From Pseudomonas citronellolis (GTDB lineage Bacteria > Pseudomonadota > Gammaproteobacteria > Pseudomonadales > Pseudomonadaceae): a stretch of DNA of 64,000 nt. Under the pieces are notes generated by a model. The model did no database searches, was not told where the DNA came from, and saw nothing but the letters and a program-made list of their open reading frames with translations. The stretch's first letter is position 1; each line of letters starts with the position of its first letter. This document shows positions 1 through 9,253 of the stretch, one piece after another. A program made the position numbers and the translations under genes. The stretch spans positions 19,544 to 83,543 of the forward strand of contig NZ_JARJLT010000343.1 in NCBI RefSeq assembly GCF_029335315.1, written 5' to 3'.

Positions 1-1088
1 ACCTGCTGTCCAACGCCCTCAAGTTCACCCGCCTGGGCCGCGTCGACCTGCGCGTCGAACCCTGGCCCGGCGGCGTGCGCATCAGCGTCCGCGACACCGG
101 CATCGGCATCGCCCCGGACGCCCTGCAGCGCATCTTCCAGCCCTTCACCCAGGCCGACGCCGGCATCACCCGGCAGTTCGGCGGCACCGGCCTGGGCCTG
201 GCGCTGACCCGCAAGCTGTGCGAGGCCATGGACGGCGAACTGAGCGTCACCTCGCAGCCCGGCCTGGGCAGCGAATTCAGCGCCACCCTGCCGCTGCCGG
301 CGCTCACCCCGGCCATCGCGCAGGCGCCGCTGAGCGGCCGCGTACTGGTGCAATGCGCCGCCGGCAGCGGCCTGGCCGAACTGCTGCAAACCTGGCTGCC
401 ACAATGGGGCCTGGAATACCGTCGGCTGGACATCGACGCCAGCCTGGCCGGCGTCGAGCTGGAAGTGCTGGTTTCCGACTGCCCGGACTGCGTGCTCGGC
501 CTGCGCCAGCTGTTCAAGGAACGCCCGGTGCTGCTGGTCACCGCCTACGGCAGCTTCCTCGACACCGAGGTGGCGCAGCGCCTGGCGCCCTTGCGCCAAC
601 TGGCCCGCCCGCTCGGCCGCGCCGGCCTCTACCAGGCGCTGCAACAGGCGCTCAAGCACCCGCCCGCGCAGGCCCCGCGGCTACAACCGGGCACTGGGCG
701 CGGGCAGTTCGCCGCGCGGGTCCTGCTGGTGGAGGACAACCCGGTCAACCAGTTGGTCGCCCGTGGCCTGCTGCAGAAGCTCGGCTGCCAGGTGAGCGTG
801 GCAGCCAATGGCGAGGAAGCCCTCGCCGCGCTGGAGCGGGAAGACTTCGAACTGGTGCTGATGGATTGCAACATGCCGGTGATGGACGGCTACGAGGCGA
901 CCCGGCGCATCCGCCTCCAGCCGCGCTGGCGCGACCTGCCGGTGATCGCCCTGACCGCCAACGCCCTGCCCGACGAGCGCGAGCGCTGCCGCCTGGCGGG
1001 CATGGACGACTACCTGGCCAAGCCCTTCCACCGCGACGAGATGGCCGCCGTGCTGGAGCGCTGGGGCCAGCCGCGGGTGAACGCCTAG
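1..1088 (+). CDS. sagS: Hybrid sensor histidine kinase, 3' part (SagS-like)
   Basis: The gene is cut by the left window edge; reading starts in frame at base 3. The visible protein begins in the kinase ATPase domain with an N box (LLSNALKFTR), then a G1 box (DTGIGI) and a G2 box (GGTGLGLAL). A linker of about 100 residues follows, then a C-terminal receiver domain with the phospho-acceptor in LVLMDCNMPVMDG and the conserved lysine in YLAKPF. The next genes (MarR regulator, glutathione peroxidase, msrB) match the surroundings of sagS in P. aeruginosa as I remember them. SagS acts in surface attachment and biofilm signalling through the HptB route. Sensor and dimerisation parts lie outside the window, so the name rests on context. 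Confidence 0.8.
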   Translation, partial: LLSNALKFTRLGRVDLRVEPWPGGVRISVRDTGIGIAPDALQRIFQPFTQADAGITRQFGGTGLGLALTRKLCEAMDGELSVTSQPGLGSEFSATLPLPALTPAIAQAPLSGRVLVQCAAGSGLAELLQTWLPQWGLEYRRLDIDASLAGVELEVLVSDCPDCVLGLRQLFKERPVLLVTAYGSFLDTEVAQRLAPLRQLARPLGRAGLYQALQQALKHPPAQAPRLQPGTGRGQFAARVLLVEDNPVNQLVARGLLQKLGCQVSVAANGEEALAALEREDFELVLMDCNMPVMDGYEATRRIRLQPRWRDLPVIALTANALPDERERCRLAGMDDYLAKPFHRDEMAAVLERWGQPRVNA

Positions 1089-1552
1089 CCTTCGAGCGCG
1101 AGCAGTTGCCCGAGCAGCTCGTCGAGCCCCTCGCGCAGCTCGCCCATGGCGTCCAGGTCCAGCCCGCTGGCGCACAGCAGCGCCTCGCGCAGCGGCCCGA
1201 CCCGGTCGCGCAGGGCGACGCCCGCCTCGCTCAGGCCCAGGTGCACCTCGCGCTCGTCGTGGCTGGCGCGCCGGCGCAGCACCAGGCCCAGCTGTTCCAG
1301 GCGCTTGAGCAGCGGGGTCAGGGTCCCGGAATCGAGCATCAGCCGCTCGCCCAGCGCCTTCACCGTCGGCTGCTCGGGCGCCCTGCCCTGCCACTCCCAC
1401 AGCACCAGCATCACCAGGTACTGCGGGTAGGTCAGGCCGAGTTCGTCGAGCATCGGCCGGTAACCACGGATGATCGCCCGCGAGGCGGCGTAGAGGCGGA
1501 AGCACAGCTGGTTGTCCAGCAGCAGCGCCTGCTGGCTGGCGACGTCGCTCAT
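1085..1552 (-). CDS. ospR: MarR-family thiol-based redox regulator (OspR/OhrR type)
   Basis: A 155-residue winged-helix repressor of the OhrR subfamily. Cys17 sits in the signature LDNQLCF, the reactive cysteine region of OhrR proteins, and a second cysteine is at about residue 127, which suggests a two-cysteine sensing mechanism. Its start overlaps the stop of the upstream glutathione peroxidase gene by 4 bases (ATGA), so the two are translationally coupled. By family knowledge it represses this operon and is released when the cysteine is oxidised. A palindrome ahead of the operon (2082-2099) is the likely binding site. The final bases overlap the 3' end of the convergent sagS gene. Confidence 0.87.
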   Translation of the reverse strand: MSDVASQQALLLDNQLCFRLYAASRAIIRGYRPMLDELGLTYPQYLVMLVLWEWQGRAPEQPTVKALGERLMLDSGTLTPLLKRLEQLGLVLRRRASHDEREVHLGLSEAGVALRDRVGPLREALLCASGLDLDAMGELREGLDELLGQLLALEG

Positions 1553-2034
1553 CGCAGCAGCGCTTCGATCTCGGCGGACAGCTCTTCCGGCTTGGTCAGC
1601 GGGGCGAAGCGCTTGATCTGCTTACCGTCGCGGCTGACCAGGAACTTGGTGAAGTTCCACTTGATGCCCTGGCTGCCCAGCACCCCCGGCGCGCGCTTTT
1701 TCAGCTGCACGTAGAGCGGGTGGGCCTCGGCGCCGTTGACGTCGATCTTCTTGAACAGCGGGAAGCTGACGCCGAAGTTCAGCTCGCAGAACTGCGAGAT
1801 TTCGCCCTCGTCGCCCGGTTCCTGCTTGCCGAACTGGTTGCAGGGGAAGCCCAGCACCACCAGGCCCTGGTCGCGATACTTCTCCCAGAGCTCCTCCAGC
1901 CCCTTGTACTGCGGGGTGAAACCGCACTTGCTGGCGGTGTTCACCACCAGCAGGGCCTTGCCGCCGAAATCGGCCAGGGTCTTCTGTTCGCCCTTGATGG
2001 TCGTGCAAGGGATGTCCAGCAGTGCGTCGCTCAT
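1549..2034 (-). CDS. Glutathione peroxidase, cysteine type
   Basis: 161 residues, the usual size of bacterial glutathione-peroxidase-fold enzymes, which reduce hydrogen and organic peroxides (often with thioredoxin). The peroxidatic Cys37 is in [19 protein letters not shown], where animal enzymes carry selenocysteine. The second family motif [14 protein letters not shown] (Cys65) and WNFTKFLV are present, and Cys83 is a further candidate. The open frame extends upstream, but the start at 2034 gives the family N-terminus [10 protein letters not shown] and lies just downstream of the promoter and operator. It is the first gene of the operon with ospR and corresponds to PA2826 by context. Confidence 0.92.
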   Translation of the reverse strand: MSDALLDIPCTTIKGEQKTLADFGGKALLVVNTASKCGFTPQYKGLEELWEKYRDQGLVVLGFPCNQFGKQEPGDEGEISQFCELNFGVSFPLFKKIDVNGAEAHPLYVQLKKRAPGVLGSQGIKWNFTKFLVSRDGKQIKRFAPLTKPEELSAEIEALLR

Positions 2035-2052
2035 GGGAAATGACTCCGGGAA

Positions 2053-2099
2053 AGTGGGGTGACAACAAAATAGCGCGCAATTAGATTGCACACAATCTA
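2053..2099 (-). promoter_or_regulatory. Promoter and palindromic operator of the glutathione peroxidase-ospR operon
   Basis: A perfect inverted repeat TAGATTG-4-CAATCTA lies at 2082-2099. On the minus strand a -35 hexamer TTGTGT overlaps it, followed after 17 bases by a -10 TATTTT. A bound repressor would cover the -35 element. Placement ahead of a MarR-containing operon makes OspR the expected ligand; this is inferred from position. Confidence 0.65.
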
Positions 2100-2110
2100 T
2101 CAACCGATAA

Positions 2111-2142
2111 AAAAGGCCCGCCGGCGATCGGCGGGCCTTCCC
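2111..2142 (-). terminator. Terminator after msrB
   Basis: On the minus strand a strong GC stem (AAGGCCCGCC pairing with GGCGGGCCTT) is followed by a run of T residues. It separates msrB from the glutathione peroxidase promoter. Confidence 0.85.
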
Positions 2143-2153
2143 GTCCTGCGGGC

Positions 2154-2549
2154 TCAGCCGCGCGGCACCAGCTTCAGCGACGCCGAGTTGATGCAGTAGC
2201 GCAGCCCGGTGGGACGCGGGCCATCCGGGAACACGTGCCCCAGATGCGCCTCGCAGGCCGCGCAGCGCACCTCGATGCGGTGCATGCCGTGGCTGAAGTC
2301 CTCCAGTTCGGCGATGGCCTCCTTCGATACCGGCTGGAAGTAGCTGGGCCAGCCGCTGCCGGAGTCGTACTTGGCGTCCGAGTCGAACAGCGGCACGCCG
2401 CAGCACACGCAGTGGTATACGCCCGGCGTCTTGGTCGCGTAGTACTCGCCGGTGAAGGCGCGCTCGGTGCCGCCCAGGCGGCAGACATGGAACTGCTGCT
2501 CGTCGAGCTCCTCGCGCCAGGTTTCCAGGGGCTTCTCGATCTTTTCCAT
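2154..2549 (-). CDS. msrB: Peptide-methionine (R)-S-oxide reductase MsrB
   Basis: 131 residues. Repairs methionine-R-sulfoxide in proteins using thioredoxin. Two CxxC zinc pairs are visible (Cys47/Cys50 in CVCCG and Cys96/Cys99 in CAAC). The catalytic Cys119 is in the family motif RYCINSASL, and GSGWPSY is the substrate-binding signature. The open frame reaches 29 codons further up, but the start at 2549 gives the usual N-terminus [15 protein letters not shown] and has a GAGG ribosome site. It fits the oxidative-stress theme of its neighbours. The leader carries a terminator-like hairpin (2571-2608), listed separately. Confidence 0.95.
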   Translation of the reverse strand: MEKIEKPLETWREELDEQQFHVCRLGGTERAFTGEYYATKTPGVYHCVCCGVPLFDSDAKYDSGSGWPSYFQPVSKEAIAELEDFSHGMHRIEVRCAACEAHLGHVFPDGPRPTGLRYCINSASLKLVPRG

Positions 2550-2850
2550 CTCGGTACCTCGCAAGCTTGAAAAAAGCCCGACCGCGCCCTTTCGCGGGAA
2601 TCGGGCCGCACGTATGATGCGTGACGTCATCGGCAATGCAGAATCTGCCGCGCAAGAGGGTTATGGCGGTAAAAACGCCTTTTTACGGGCAAGTTTTCGC
2701 TCATATCTCTTTCAACCAGGCGATTTTTCAGTTTCACAGCCCGGTCGCGCGATATTCCGCACCCTGTATTGACGCCAGTCTGTCACCCGCGTTACAGCCT
2801 GCCAAGCCGGGCACCGCACGCGGGACTCTTCATTTCGGGAACGCCACATC
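2550..2850. other. Divergent msrB/alaA intergenic region
   Basis: About 300 bases without a convincing gene. The msrB-proximal side holds the leader hairpin. On the alaA side a possible plus-strand promoter reads TTGACG at about 2769 with a TTACAG-like -10 after 17 bases, which is weak. The stretch 2640-2760 is locally AT-rich compared with flanking genes, as expected for promoters. No other RNA or repeat was recognised. Confidence 0.5.
2571..2608 (-). terminator. Terminator-like hairpin in the msrB leader (possible attenuator)
   Basis: On the minus strand GCCCGA pairs with TCGGGC around an inner stem, immediately followed by TTTTTT, about 20 bases before the msrB start. A full intrinsic terminator between promoter and start codon would either attenuate msrB or end a short upstream RNA. 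Confidence 0.6.
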
Positions 2851-4062
2851 ATGCAGGTCAGCAAATCGAACAAGCTCGCCAACGTCTGCTACGACATCCG
2901 CGGGCCGGTGCTCAAGCACGCCAAACGCCTGGAAGAGGAAGGCCATCGCATCCTCAAGCTGAACATCGGCAACCCGGCGCCGTTCGGTTTCGAAGCCCCC
3001 GACGAAATCCTCCAGGACGTCATCCGCAACCTGCCGACCGCCCAGGGCTACAGCGACTCCAAGGGCCTGTTCAGCGCGCGCAAGGCGGTGATGCAGTACT
3101 ACCAGCAGAAGCAGGTGGAAGGCGTCGGCATCGAGGACATCTACCTCGGCAACGGCGTTTCCGAGCTGATCGTCATGGCCCTGCAGGCGCTGCTCAACAA
3201 CGGTGACGAAGTGCTGATCCCGGCGCCCGACTACCCGCTGTGGACCGCCTCGGTGTCGCTGGCCGGCGGCAAGCCGGTGCACTACCTGTGCGACGAGCAG
3301 GCCGGCTGGTTCCCCGACATCGCCGACATGAAGGCAAAGATCACCAGCAACACCAAGGCGCTGGTGCTGATCAACCCGAACAACCCCACCGGCGCCGTCT
3401 ACTCGAAGGAAGTGCTGCTGGACATCGTCGAACTGGCGCGCCAGCACAACCTGGTGATCTTCTCCGACGAAATCTACGACAAGATCCTCTACGACGAGGC
3501 CGTACACATCTCCACCGCCTCGCTGGCCCCGGACGTGCTCTGCCTGACCTTCAACGGCCTGTCCAAGTCCTACCGGGTGGCCGGCTTCCGCTCCGGCTGG
3601 ATCGCCATCTCCGGGCCCAAGCACAAGGCGCAGAGCTACATCGAGGGCCTGGATATCCTCGCCAACATGCGCCTGTGCGCCAACGTGCCCAGCCAGCACG
3701 CGATCCAGACCGCGCTGGGCGGCTACCAGAGCATCAACGACCTGGTACTTCCCGGCGGCCGCCTGCTGGAGCAGCGCAACCGCGCCTGGGAACTGCTCAA
3801 CGACATCCCCGGCGTCAGCTGCGTGAAGCCGATGGGCGCGCTCTACGCCTTCCCGCGTATCGACCCGAAGGTCTGCCCGATCCACAACGACGAGAAGTTC
3901 GTGCTCGACCTGCTGCTTTCGGAGAAACTGCTGGTCGTCCAGGGCACCGCCTTCAACTGGCCCTGGCCGGACCACTTCCGCGTGGTCACCCTGCCCCGCG
4001 TCGACGACCTGGAACAGGCCATCGGGCGCATCGGCAACTTCCTCAAGGGCTACCGCCAGTAA
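2851..4062 (+). CDS. alaA: Alanine-synthesising aminotransferase, PLP-dependent (AlaA)
   Basis: 403 residues, fold-type I class I/II aminotransferase. The PLP-binding lysine is about residue 239 in GLSKSYRVAGFRSGW, preceded by the NPNNPTGAVY and SDEIYDKILYD motifs typical of the AlaA/YfbQ group, which makes alanine from pyruvate and glutamate in the cytoplasm. Length and N-terminus (MQVSKSNKLANVCYDIRGPV) agree with that group. It is followed after 25 bases by an unknown gene that may share its transcript. Confidence 0.92.
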   Translation: MQVSKSNKLANVCYDIRGPVLKHAKRLEEEGHRILKLNIGNPAPFGFEAPDEILQDVIRNLPTAQGYSDSKGLFSARKAVMQYYQQKQVEGVGIEDIYLGNGVSELIVMALQALLNNGDEVLIPAPDYPLWTASVSLAGGKPVHYLCDEQAGWFPDIADMKAKITSNTKALVLINPNNPTGAVYSKEVLLDIVELARQHNLVIFSDEIYDKILYDEAVHISTASLAPDVLCLTFNGLSKSYRVAGFRSGWIAISGPKHKAQSYIEGLDILANMRLCANVPSQHAIQTALGGYQSINDLVLPGGRLLEQRNRAWELLNDIPGVSCVKPMGALYAFPRIDPKVCPIHNDEKFVLDLLLSEKLLVVQGTAFNWPWPDHFRVVTLPRVDDLEQAIGRIGNFLKGYRQ

Positions 4063-4087
4063 TCGACTCCCGGCGACGGACGCGACC

Positions 4088-4513
4088 ATGGACCTGCAGA
4101 TCGACGACTTCTACAAGGACGCCGCCACCGGGATGCTCCTGCTGTACCAGGTATTCCCGCGCAAGATCGCCCTCTACGTCGAGGACCTGATCGGCCGCGA
4201 GGATGTCGACGAGTTCGGCCTGCCCAGCACCCGCCACCAGGCGTGCCTGAGCGCGCTGCTGTGGCTCGGAGAGGAAGGCTATCTGCGTTACGACAGCGCC
4301 ATCCGCCACGAAGCGCTGGACCAGGCGGTGCTCAGCGAGAAGGGCTTCCTGCGCCTGAGCCGGGGCGTTCCCCGCGCCGTCGGCGACGAGCCCGAGCTGC
4401 CACCCAGCGTGCGTCGGCAGCAGGCAAGCCTGGCGCAGCAACTGCGCCAGGCGCTCGCCGAAGGCCATGGCGAGCGCACCGCGCGCCTGGCCCGGCTACT
4501 CTTCGAAGGGTAA
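4088..4513 (+). CDS. Conserved hypothetical protein
   Basis: 141 residues, no signal peptide or membrane segment. The N-terminal two thirds look like a compact alpha-helical, winged-helix-sized domain (LLYQVFPRKIALYVEDLIG, then LSALLWLGEEGYLRY, which resembles the end of a DNA-binding helix pair). The C-terminus is rich in Arg, Gln and Ala. I do not recognise a named family. It lies 25 bases after alaA, probably in the same operon, and ahead of the htpX promoter. It corresponds in position to PA2829 of P. aeruginosa. Function unknown. Confidence 0.75.
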   Translation: MDLQIDDFYKDAATGMLLLYQVFPRKIALYVEDLIGREDVDEFGLPSTRHQACLSALLWLGEEGYLRYDSAIRHEALDQAVLSEKGFLRLSRGVPRAVGDEPELPPSVRRQQASLAQQLRQALAEGHGERTARLARLLFEG

Positions 4514-4551
4514 GCGGGCCGCCAGGGGACATAGTTTGAAATAGACCTGAG

Positions 4552-4580
4552 TTGAATCGGCTCGGGCTCAACCGTATATA
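4552..4580 (+). promoter_or_regulatory. Likely sigma70 promoter of htpX
   Basis: TTGAAT (4552-4557), a 17-base spacer and TATATA (4575-4580) lie about 110 bases before htpX. Each hexamer matches four of six consensus positions. Confidence 0.45.
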
Positions 4581-4627
4581 CCCGGCATACTTGTCACCAA
4601 TCCCGGACAGTCACGTCCTACAGCATT

Positions 4628-4655
4628 CGAAAAACCGCCCGCGTCGGCGGTTTTC
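4628..4655 (+). terminator. Hairpin between the alaA operon and htpX
   Basis: AAAACCGCC pairs with GGCGGTTTT around CGCGT. The T run is inside the stem, so it is a moderate terminator. It lies in the htpX leader if the promoter at 4552 is used. Confidence 0.5.
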
Positions 4656-4688
4656 CGTGTCTCAAGCCTCGAGGAGAAGCTTTTCGCC

Positions 4689-5561
4689 ATGATGCGCATC
4701 CTGTTGTTCCTGGCCACCAACCTGGCAGTCCTGGTGATCGCCAGCATCACCCTGAAGCTGCTCGGGGTGGACCGATTCACCGGCCAGAATTACGGCAGCC
4801 TGCTGGTCTTCTGCGCCGTGTTCGGTTTCGCCGGCTCGCTGGTCTCGCTGTTCATCTCCAAGTGGATGGCGAAGATGAGCACCGGCACCGAAATCATCAG
4901 CCAGCCGCGCACCCGCCATGAACAGTGGCTGCTGCAGACCGTAGAGGAACTGTCCCGCGAGGCCGGCATCAAGATGCCGGAAGTGGGCATCTTCCCGGCC
5001 TACGAGGCCAACGCCTTCGCCACCGGCTGGAACCGCAACGACGCCCTGGTGGCCGTCAGCCAGGGCCTGCTGGAACGCTTCTCGCCCGAAGAAGTGAAGG
5101 CCGTGCTGGCCCACGAGATCGGCCACGTGGCCAACGGTGACATGGTCACCCTGGCGCTGATCCAGGGCGTGGTGAACACCTTCGTCATGTTCTTCGCGCG
5201 GATCTTCGGCAACTTCGTCGACAAGGTCATCCTGAAGAACGAGGAAGGCCAGGGCATCGGCTACTTCGTCGCGACCATCTTCGCCGAACTGGTGCTCGGC
5301 ATCCTCGCCAGCATCATCGTCATGTGGTTCTCGCGCCGTCGCGAATACCGCGCCGACGCCGCCGGCGCCCACCTGGCCGGCACCAGCGCGATGATCGCCG
5401 CGCTGCAGCGCCTGCGCGCCGAACAGGGCGTGCCGGTGCAGATGCCCGACAGCCTGACCGCCTTCGGCATCAACGGCGGCCTGAAGCACGGCCTGGCCGG
5501 CCTGCTGATGAGCCACCCGCCGCTGGAAGACCGCATCGAGGCGCTGCGCAACGCACGCTGA
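4689..5561 (+). CDS. htpX: Inner-membrane zinc metalloprotease HtpX
   Basis: 290 residues, M48 family. Degrades misfolded membrane proteins alongside FtsH. Two hydrophobic segments occur at the N-terminus (about 4-25 and 35-55) and two more between about 155 and 225. The zinc motif HEIGH is at residues 142-146, with the third-ligand region [11 protein letters not shown] downstream. The start [15 protein letters not shown] matches the family and follows a strong GAGGAG ribosome site. Independent promoter and a downstream bidirectional terminator make it a single-gene unit. Confidence 0.96.
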   Translation: MMRILLFLATNLAVLVIASITLKLLGVDRFTGQNYGSLLVFCAVFGFAGSLVSLFISKWMAKMSTGTEIISQPRTRHEQWLLQTVEELSREAGIKMPEVGIFPAYEANAFATGWNRNDALVAVSQGLLERFSPEEVKAVLAHEIGHVANGDMVTLALIQGVVNTFVMFFARIFGNFVDKVILKNEEGQGIGYFVATIFAELVLGILASIIVMWFSRRREYRADAAGAHLAGTSAMIAALQRLRAEQGVPVQMPDSLTAFGINGGLKHGLAGLLMSHPPLEDRIEALRNAR

Positions 5562-5578
5562 TCGCGCGACCGGCAAGC

Positions 5579-5609
5579 AAAAAGGGCGACCCTCGGGTCG
5601 CCCTTTTTC
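5579..5609. terminator. Bidirectional terminator between htpX and tpm
   Basis: AAGGGCGACC-CTCG-GGTCGCCCTT with A and T runs on either side serves both convergent genes. Confidence 0.88.
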
Positions 5610-5614
5610 GTTGT

Positions 5615-6268
5615 TCAGTCCCGGCGCAGGCGGAACACCACCTCTTCCAGGCGGGTCACCCCGCTCTTGAGGAACTTCCAGTTCTCGCCCAGCACGTCCA
5701 GGCGCTCGCGCTCCTCCACGATCCAACCGGCGAAACGCTCGCGCACTTCGGCCGCCAGTACCGAGAATGGCGGGCCGGACATTTCCTGCTGCGGGTATTC
5801 CAGGGTGACCAGCAGCCCATCCTGCGGCCGCGGCAGGACGCCGTCGAGGTGCCTGGCGTAGTCCGCGCGCATGTCCGGCGGCAGCGCGATGAGCGCGGCG
5901 CGATCGTAGAGCGCCTGGCAACCCGCCAGGTGCTCGGGCGCCAGGTCGAAGAAGTCGCCCTGCAGAATCTCCAACGCGCCGTATCGATAGCTGAGCAGCG
6001 CCCCGCGCTGCTCCACTTGCGGCTCCCAACCGCGCTCGGAGAAGAAGTCGCGCACGGCACGCTCGGCCAGCTCGACACCCAGCACGCGGTAGCCCTGCTC
6101 CGCCAGCCAGACCAGATCGTGCGACTTGCCGCACAGCGGCACCAGCACGCAGGCACCCGCCGCGACACCCAGTGTCGGCCAGTGCCGGATCAGATAGGGG
6201 TTGACCTCGGCGAGGTGGAAGCCGATTTCATTGCGCGACCAGCGCGCCTGCCAGAAGTCTTCGTGCAT
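5615..6268 (-). CDS. tpm: Thiopurine S-methyltransferase
   Basis: 217 residues; SAM-dependent class I methyltransferase of the bacterial TPMT group, which methylates thiopurines and, in pseudomonads, tellurite or selenite compounds. The N-terminal signature [15 protein letters not shown] and the SAM loop [20 protein letters not shown] are clear. Start 6268 (MHEDFW) aligns with known family N-termini and has a GGAG at close spacing; an ATG three codons upstream (6277) is the alternative. Convergent with htpX and divergent from the dioxygenase gene. Confidence 0.93.
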   Translation of the reverse strand: MHEDFWQARWSRNEIGFHLAEVNPYLIRHWPTLGVAAGACVLVPLCGKSHDLVWLAEQGYRVLGVELAERAVRDFFSERGWEPQVEQRGALLSYRYGALEILQGDFFDLAPEHLAGCQALYDRAALIALPPDMRADYARHLDGVLPRPQDGLLVTLEYPQQEMSGPPFSVLAAEVRERFAGWIVEERERLDVLGENWKFLKSGVTRLEEVVFRLRRD

Positions 6269-6441
6269 GGGCTCCATTCCTGCGGCTGGCAGCGCAGGTA
6301 CGCCACCGGGCCCTCCATGATCGCGCAGCGACGCGCCAATCGCCAGCCATCGACACAGCGGATGGTTATGGTCGAAAACCTATACTGGATTTCGATCTAT
6401 CGCGGCGGGAACATAGCCTCATCCCGCTAGCGAGGTGTTCC

Positions 6442-7212
6442 ATGCTGCCTACCCTGTTCATCTCCCATGGCTCCCCCATGCTCGCGCTGGAGCCCGGCGC
6501 CAGCGAGGCGCCGCTCAAGCGCCTGGCCGCCGAGTTGCCGCGTCCACGGGCGATCCTGGTGGTTTCCGCGCACTGGGAAACTCCCGACCTCAAGGTCACC
6601 GCCAGCCCACGTCCGGACACCTGGCACGACTTCTACGGCTTCCCCAAGGCGCTCTACGAAGTGCAGTACCCGGCCCCTGGCGCCCCCGAACTGGCGCAAC
6701 GCGTGGTCGAGCAACTGGCCTCCGAGCAGATTCCGGCCAGCCTCGACCCCGAGCGACCGCTGGACCACGGCGCCTGGGTGCCGCTGAGCCTGATGTACCC
6801 GGCAGCGGACATCCCGGTGCTGCAACTGTCGCTGCCGACGCGCTTCGGGCCGCGCCTGCAGGACCGCATCGGCAAGGCGCTGCTGCGCCTGCGCGAAGAA
6901 GGCTTCCTGCTGATCGGCTCGGGCAGCATCACCCACAACCTCGGCGAGCTGGACTGGCGCGCCGGCCCCGACGCGGTCGAGCCCTGGGCCCGCGACTTCC
7001 GTGACTGGATGGTGGAAAAACTGGCGGCCAACGACGACGAGGCGCTGTTCGACTATCGCCGGCAAGCGCCTTCGGCGGTGCGCAGCCATCCCAGCGACGA
7101 ACACCTGCTGCCGCTGTACTTCGCCCGCAGCGCCGGCGGCGGGCACCTGCACATCGAGCACGCCGGCTTCACCCTCGGCGCGCTGGGCATGGACATCTAC
7201 CGTTTCGACTGA
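6442..7212 (+). CDS. Class III extradiol dioxygenase of the 4,5-DOPA dioxygenase (YgiD) family
   Basis: 256 residues, the usual size. Non-haem metal-dependent ring-cleavage enzyme related to DODA. Visible metal-ligand histidines are His9 (FISHGSP) and His44 (SAHWE), with DHGAWVPL and GSGSITHNLGEL typical of the family. True substrates in bacteria are mostly unknown, and nothing nearby points to a catechol pathway. A TATACT -10-like sequence is at about 6380. Terminated by the hairpin at 7226-7257. Confidence 0.88.
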   Translation: MLPTLFISHGSPMLALEPGASEAPLKRLAAELPRPRAILVVSAHWETPDLKVTASPRPDTWHDFYGFPKALYEVQYPAPGAPELAQRVVEQLASEQIPASLDPERPLDHGAWVPLSLMYPAADIPVLQLSLPTRFGPRLQDRIGKALLRLREEGFLLIGSGSITHNLGELDWRAGPDAVEPWARDFRDWMVEKLAANDDEALFDYRRQAPSAVRSHPSDEHLLPLYFARSAGGGHLHIEHAGFTLGALGMDIYRFD

Positions 7213-7225
7213 AAGACCGCGCAAA

Positions 7226-7257
7226 GAAAAAGGGCCGCATGAGCGGCCCTTTTTCGT
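7226..7257. terminator. Bidirectional terminator between the dioxygenase gene and ppiD
   Basis: GGGCCGC-ATGA-GCGGCCC flanked by A and T runs, between convergent genes. Confidence 0.88.
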
Positions 7258-7269
7258 TGCAGCGAAGGA

Positions 7270-9147
7270 TCAGTACTTCTCTACCTTCGCCTGGTCCTGC
7301 AGCTGGCGACGGTAGGCCGAGAAGTCTTCCTGGCCACTGCGCGAGGCAAGGAACTGGCGGTACATGGCCTTTTCCTGGTCGTTCAGGGCCGCCGTCGGCT
7401 CGCTGACGCCGTTCAGGCGTACCAGCGCGTAGTCGCCGTTGCCCAGGGTCACGCCGGTGAAGGTCGGTTGCTCGGCCTTGGCCGGACGCGCCATACGGAA
7501 CACTTCCTGGAGCAGCTGCGGATCGACGCCTTCCTGGCCACGGGATGCGGCTTCCACCACTTTCCAGGTCTGGCCGTTCTGCGCCTGGGCCAGCGGGGTC
7601 TTGCCATCGCGCAGGCTGGCCAGCAAGGCTTCGCCCTGGGCCTTGGCGGCGTCGGCGGCATGCTGGCGCTGCAGCACATCGCGGATCGACGCGGTGGCTT
7701 CTTCCTGGGTCAGCTGTTGCGGCTTGCGATGCTCCTTGACGCGCAGCACCACCACGGTCTCCGGGTCCAGCTCGATGGCGCCGCTGTTGGCGCCGTCTTC
7801 CAGCACTTCGGTGCTGAACGCCGACTGGATCACCTGGCGGTTGGCGGTCACGCCCTCGCCGCCTTCGCGACCGAAGGGTTTGCTGGTCTCGACCTTCAGG
7901 CCCAGTTCCTGGGCCGGCTGGGCCAGGTCGGAAGCCTCGTAGGCGGAGCTTTCCAGCTGCTTGGTGGCGTCGACGAAACGCTGCTCCACCAGTTGGCTCT
8001 TCAGGTCCTGCTCCAGCTTCGGCTTCAGGCTGGCGAAGCTCGGAACGTCCGGTGCCTGCACGCCCAGCAGCTTGATCAGGTGCCAGCCGTACTGGGTGCG
8101 CACCGGCGCGGAGACGTCGCCTTTGGCCTTCAGGCCATACAGCGCGTCTTCGAAGGCCTGGTCGTAGACACCGCGACCGGCGTAACCGAGGTCACCACCG
8201 TTGTTGGCGGAACCGACATCGTTGGACTGCTCCTTGGCCAGCTTGGCGAAGTCCTCGCCCTTGGCCAGGCGCGCCTTGATCTCTTCGATCTTGGCCTTGG
8301 CCTGGGCGTCGGTCTGCTTGGCGTTGACCTCGACGAGGATGTGCGCGGCGTCGCGCTGCTCGGAGAGGCCGGCGATTTCCTTCTGGTACTGGGCCTGCAG
8401 GTCCTCGTCCTTGGCGCTGACCTGGTTGAAGAAGGACGACTTCTTCAGTTGGATGAAATCGATCACCACCTGGTCGGGGCTCATGAACTCGGCCTTGTGG
8501 GCGTCGTAGTAGGCCTTGATGTCGGCGTCCTCGACCTTGGCCTTGGCCGGGTCGGCCTTGAAGGTCAGGGTGGCGAAGTCGCGGGTCTGCTTCTCCAGGC
8601 GGGCGAAGGCCTGCAGCTCGCCGTCGGTGACGAAGCCGGAACCGGCGATGCCGGCGCGCAGTTGGCCGATGAGCATCTCCTGCTCGAGCATCTGGCGGAA
8701 CTGCATGCGGGTGTAGCCGTTCTGACGCAGCGCCTGGTCGAACTTGTCGGCGTTGAATTTGCCGTCGAGCTGGAATTCAGGGGTCTGCAGGATCAGTTGG
8801 TCGACCTGCTGCTGGGAGAAGGCGAATTTGTCGGACTGGGCGGCCTGGAGCAGCAGCTTGCGCTCGATCAGGCCCTTGAGTGCGGCGTCCTTGAGCAGTT
8901 TGTCGTCCAGGGTCGAGGCGTCGAAGTCCTTGCCCAGGCGTTGCTGCAGTTGGCGGCGCTGCATTTCCTGAGCCTGCTGCAGCTCGGGGATGCCGATGTC
9001 GTCGCCGTTGACCTTGGCAGCGACATTCTCGTGATGGGTCGCGCGAATGATGGCATCGAATCCGGTCAGCGCCATCAGAACGACGATGACACCGATGATG
9101 GTCTTGGCGATCCAGCCTTGGGAATTGTCCCTGATGTTTTGCAGCAT
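7270..9147 (-). CDS. ppiD: Periplasmic folding chaperone / peptidyl-prolyl isomerase PpiD
   Basis: 625 residues. Inner-membrane-anchored periplasmic chaperone acting near the Sec translocon. One N-terminal transmembrane helix (about residues 13-35, rich in Ile and Val), a SurA-like N-domain, and a parvulin domain around residues 265-360 ([12 protein letters not shown] to [19 protein letters not shown]). The start [15 protein letters not shown] matches the family; an in-frame GTG 7 codons upstream is less likely. It lies after hupB, as in other proteobacteria, with a terminator between. Confidence 0.95.
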   Translation of the reverse strand: MLQNIRDNSQGWIAKTIIGVIVVLMALTGFDAIIRATHHENVAAKVNGDDIGIPELQQAQEMQRRQLQQRLGKDFDASTLDDKLLKDAALKGLIERKLLLQAAQSDKFAFSQQQVDQLILQTPEFQLDGKFNADKFDQALRQNGYTRMQFRQMLEQEMLIGQLRAGIAGSGFVTDGELQAFARLEKQTRDFATLTFKADPAKAKVEDADIKAYYDAHKAEFMSPDQVVIDFIQLKKSSFFNQVSAKDEDLQAQYQKEIAGLSEQRDAAHILVEVNAKQTDAQAKAKIEEIKARLAKGEDFAKLAKEQSNDVGSANNGGDLGYAGRGVYDQAFEDALYGLKAKGDVSAPVRTQYGWHLIKLLGVQAPDVPSFASLKPKLEQDLKSQLVEQRFVDATKQLESSAYEASDLAQPAQELGLKVETSKPFGREGGEGVTANRQVIQSAFSTEVLEDGANSGAIELDPETVVVLRVKEHRKPQQLTQEEATASIRDVLQRQHAADAAKAQGEALLASLRDGKTPLAQAQNGQTWKVVEAASRGQEGVDPQLLQEVFRMARPAKAEQPTFTGVTLGNGDYALVRLNGVSEPTAALNDQEKAMYRQFLASRSGQEDFSAYRRQLQDQAKVEKY

Positions 9148-9218
9148 GCGGCCCCCAAAAGCGGCCACGGCCTGCCGTCAGTGGCGGCGCGGCGTGGGTT
9201 ATTTAATAGGCGGATATG

Positions 9219-9250
9219 AGAAAGGCGCATCCGAGGATGCGCCTTCTCGT
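9219..9250 (-). terminator. Terminator downstream of hupB and the tRNA-like element
   Basis: On the minus strand AAGGCGCATCC pairs with GGATGCGCCTT, followed by TCTC. The U tract is weak but the stem is perfect. Confidence 0.7.
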
Positions 9251-9253
9251 AAT

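Noticed and set aside
1549..2655. A 368-codon frame fusing msrB DNA with glutathione peroxidase
   Set aside because: The N-terminal half is out of frame with msrB, which has intact zinc and catalytic cysteines; the peroxidase starts at 2034.
7468..9219. Plus-strand frame of 583 codons
   Set aside because: Antisense of ppiD, which has a full chaperone and parvulin sequence.
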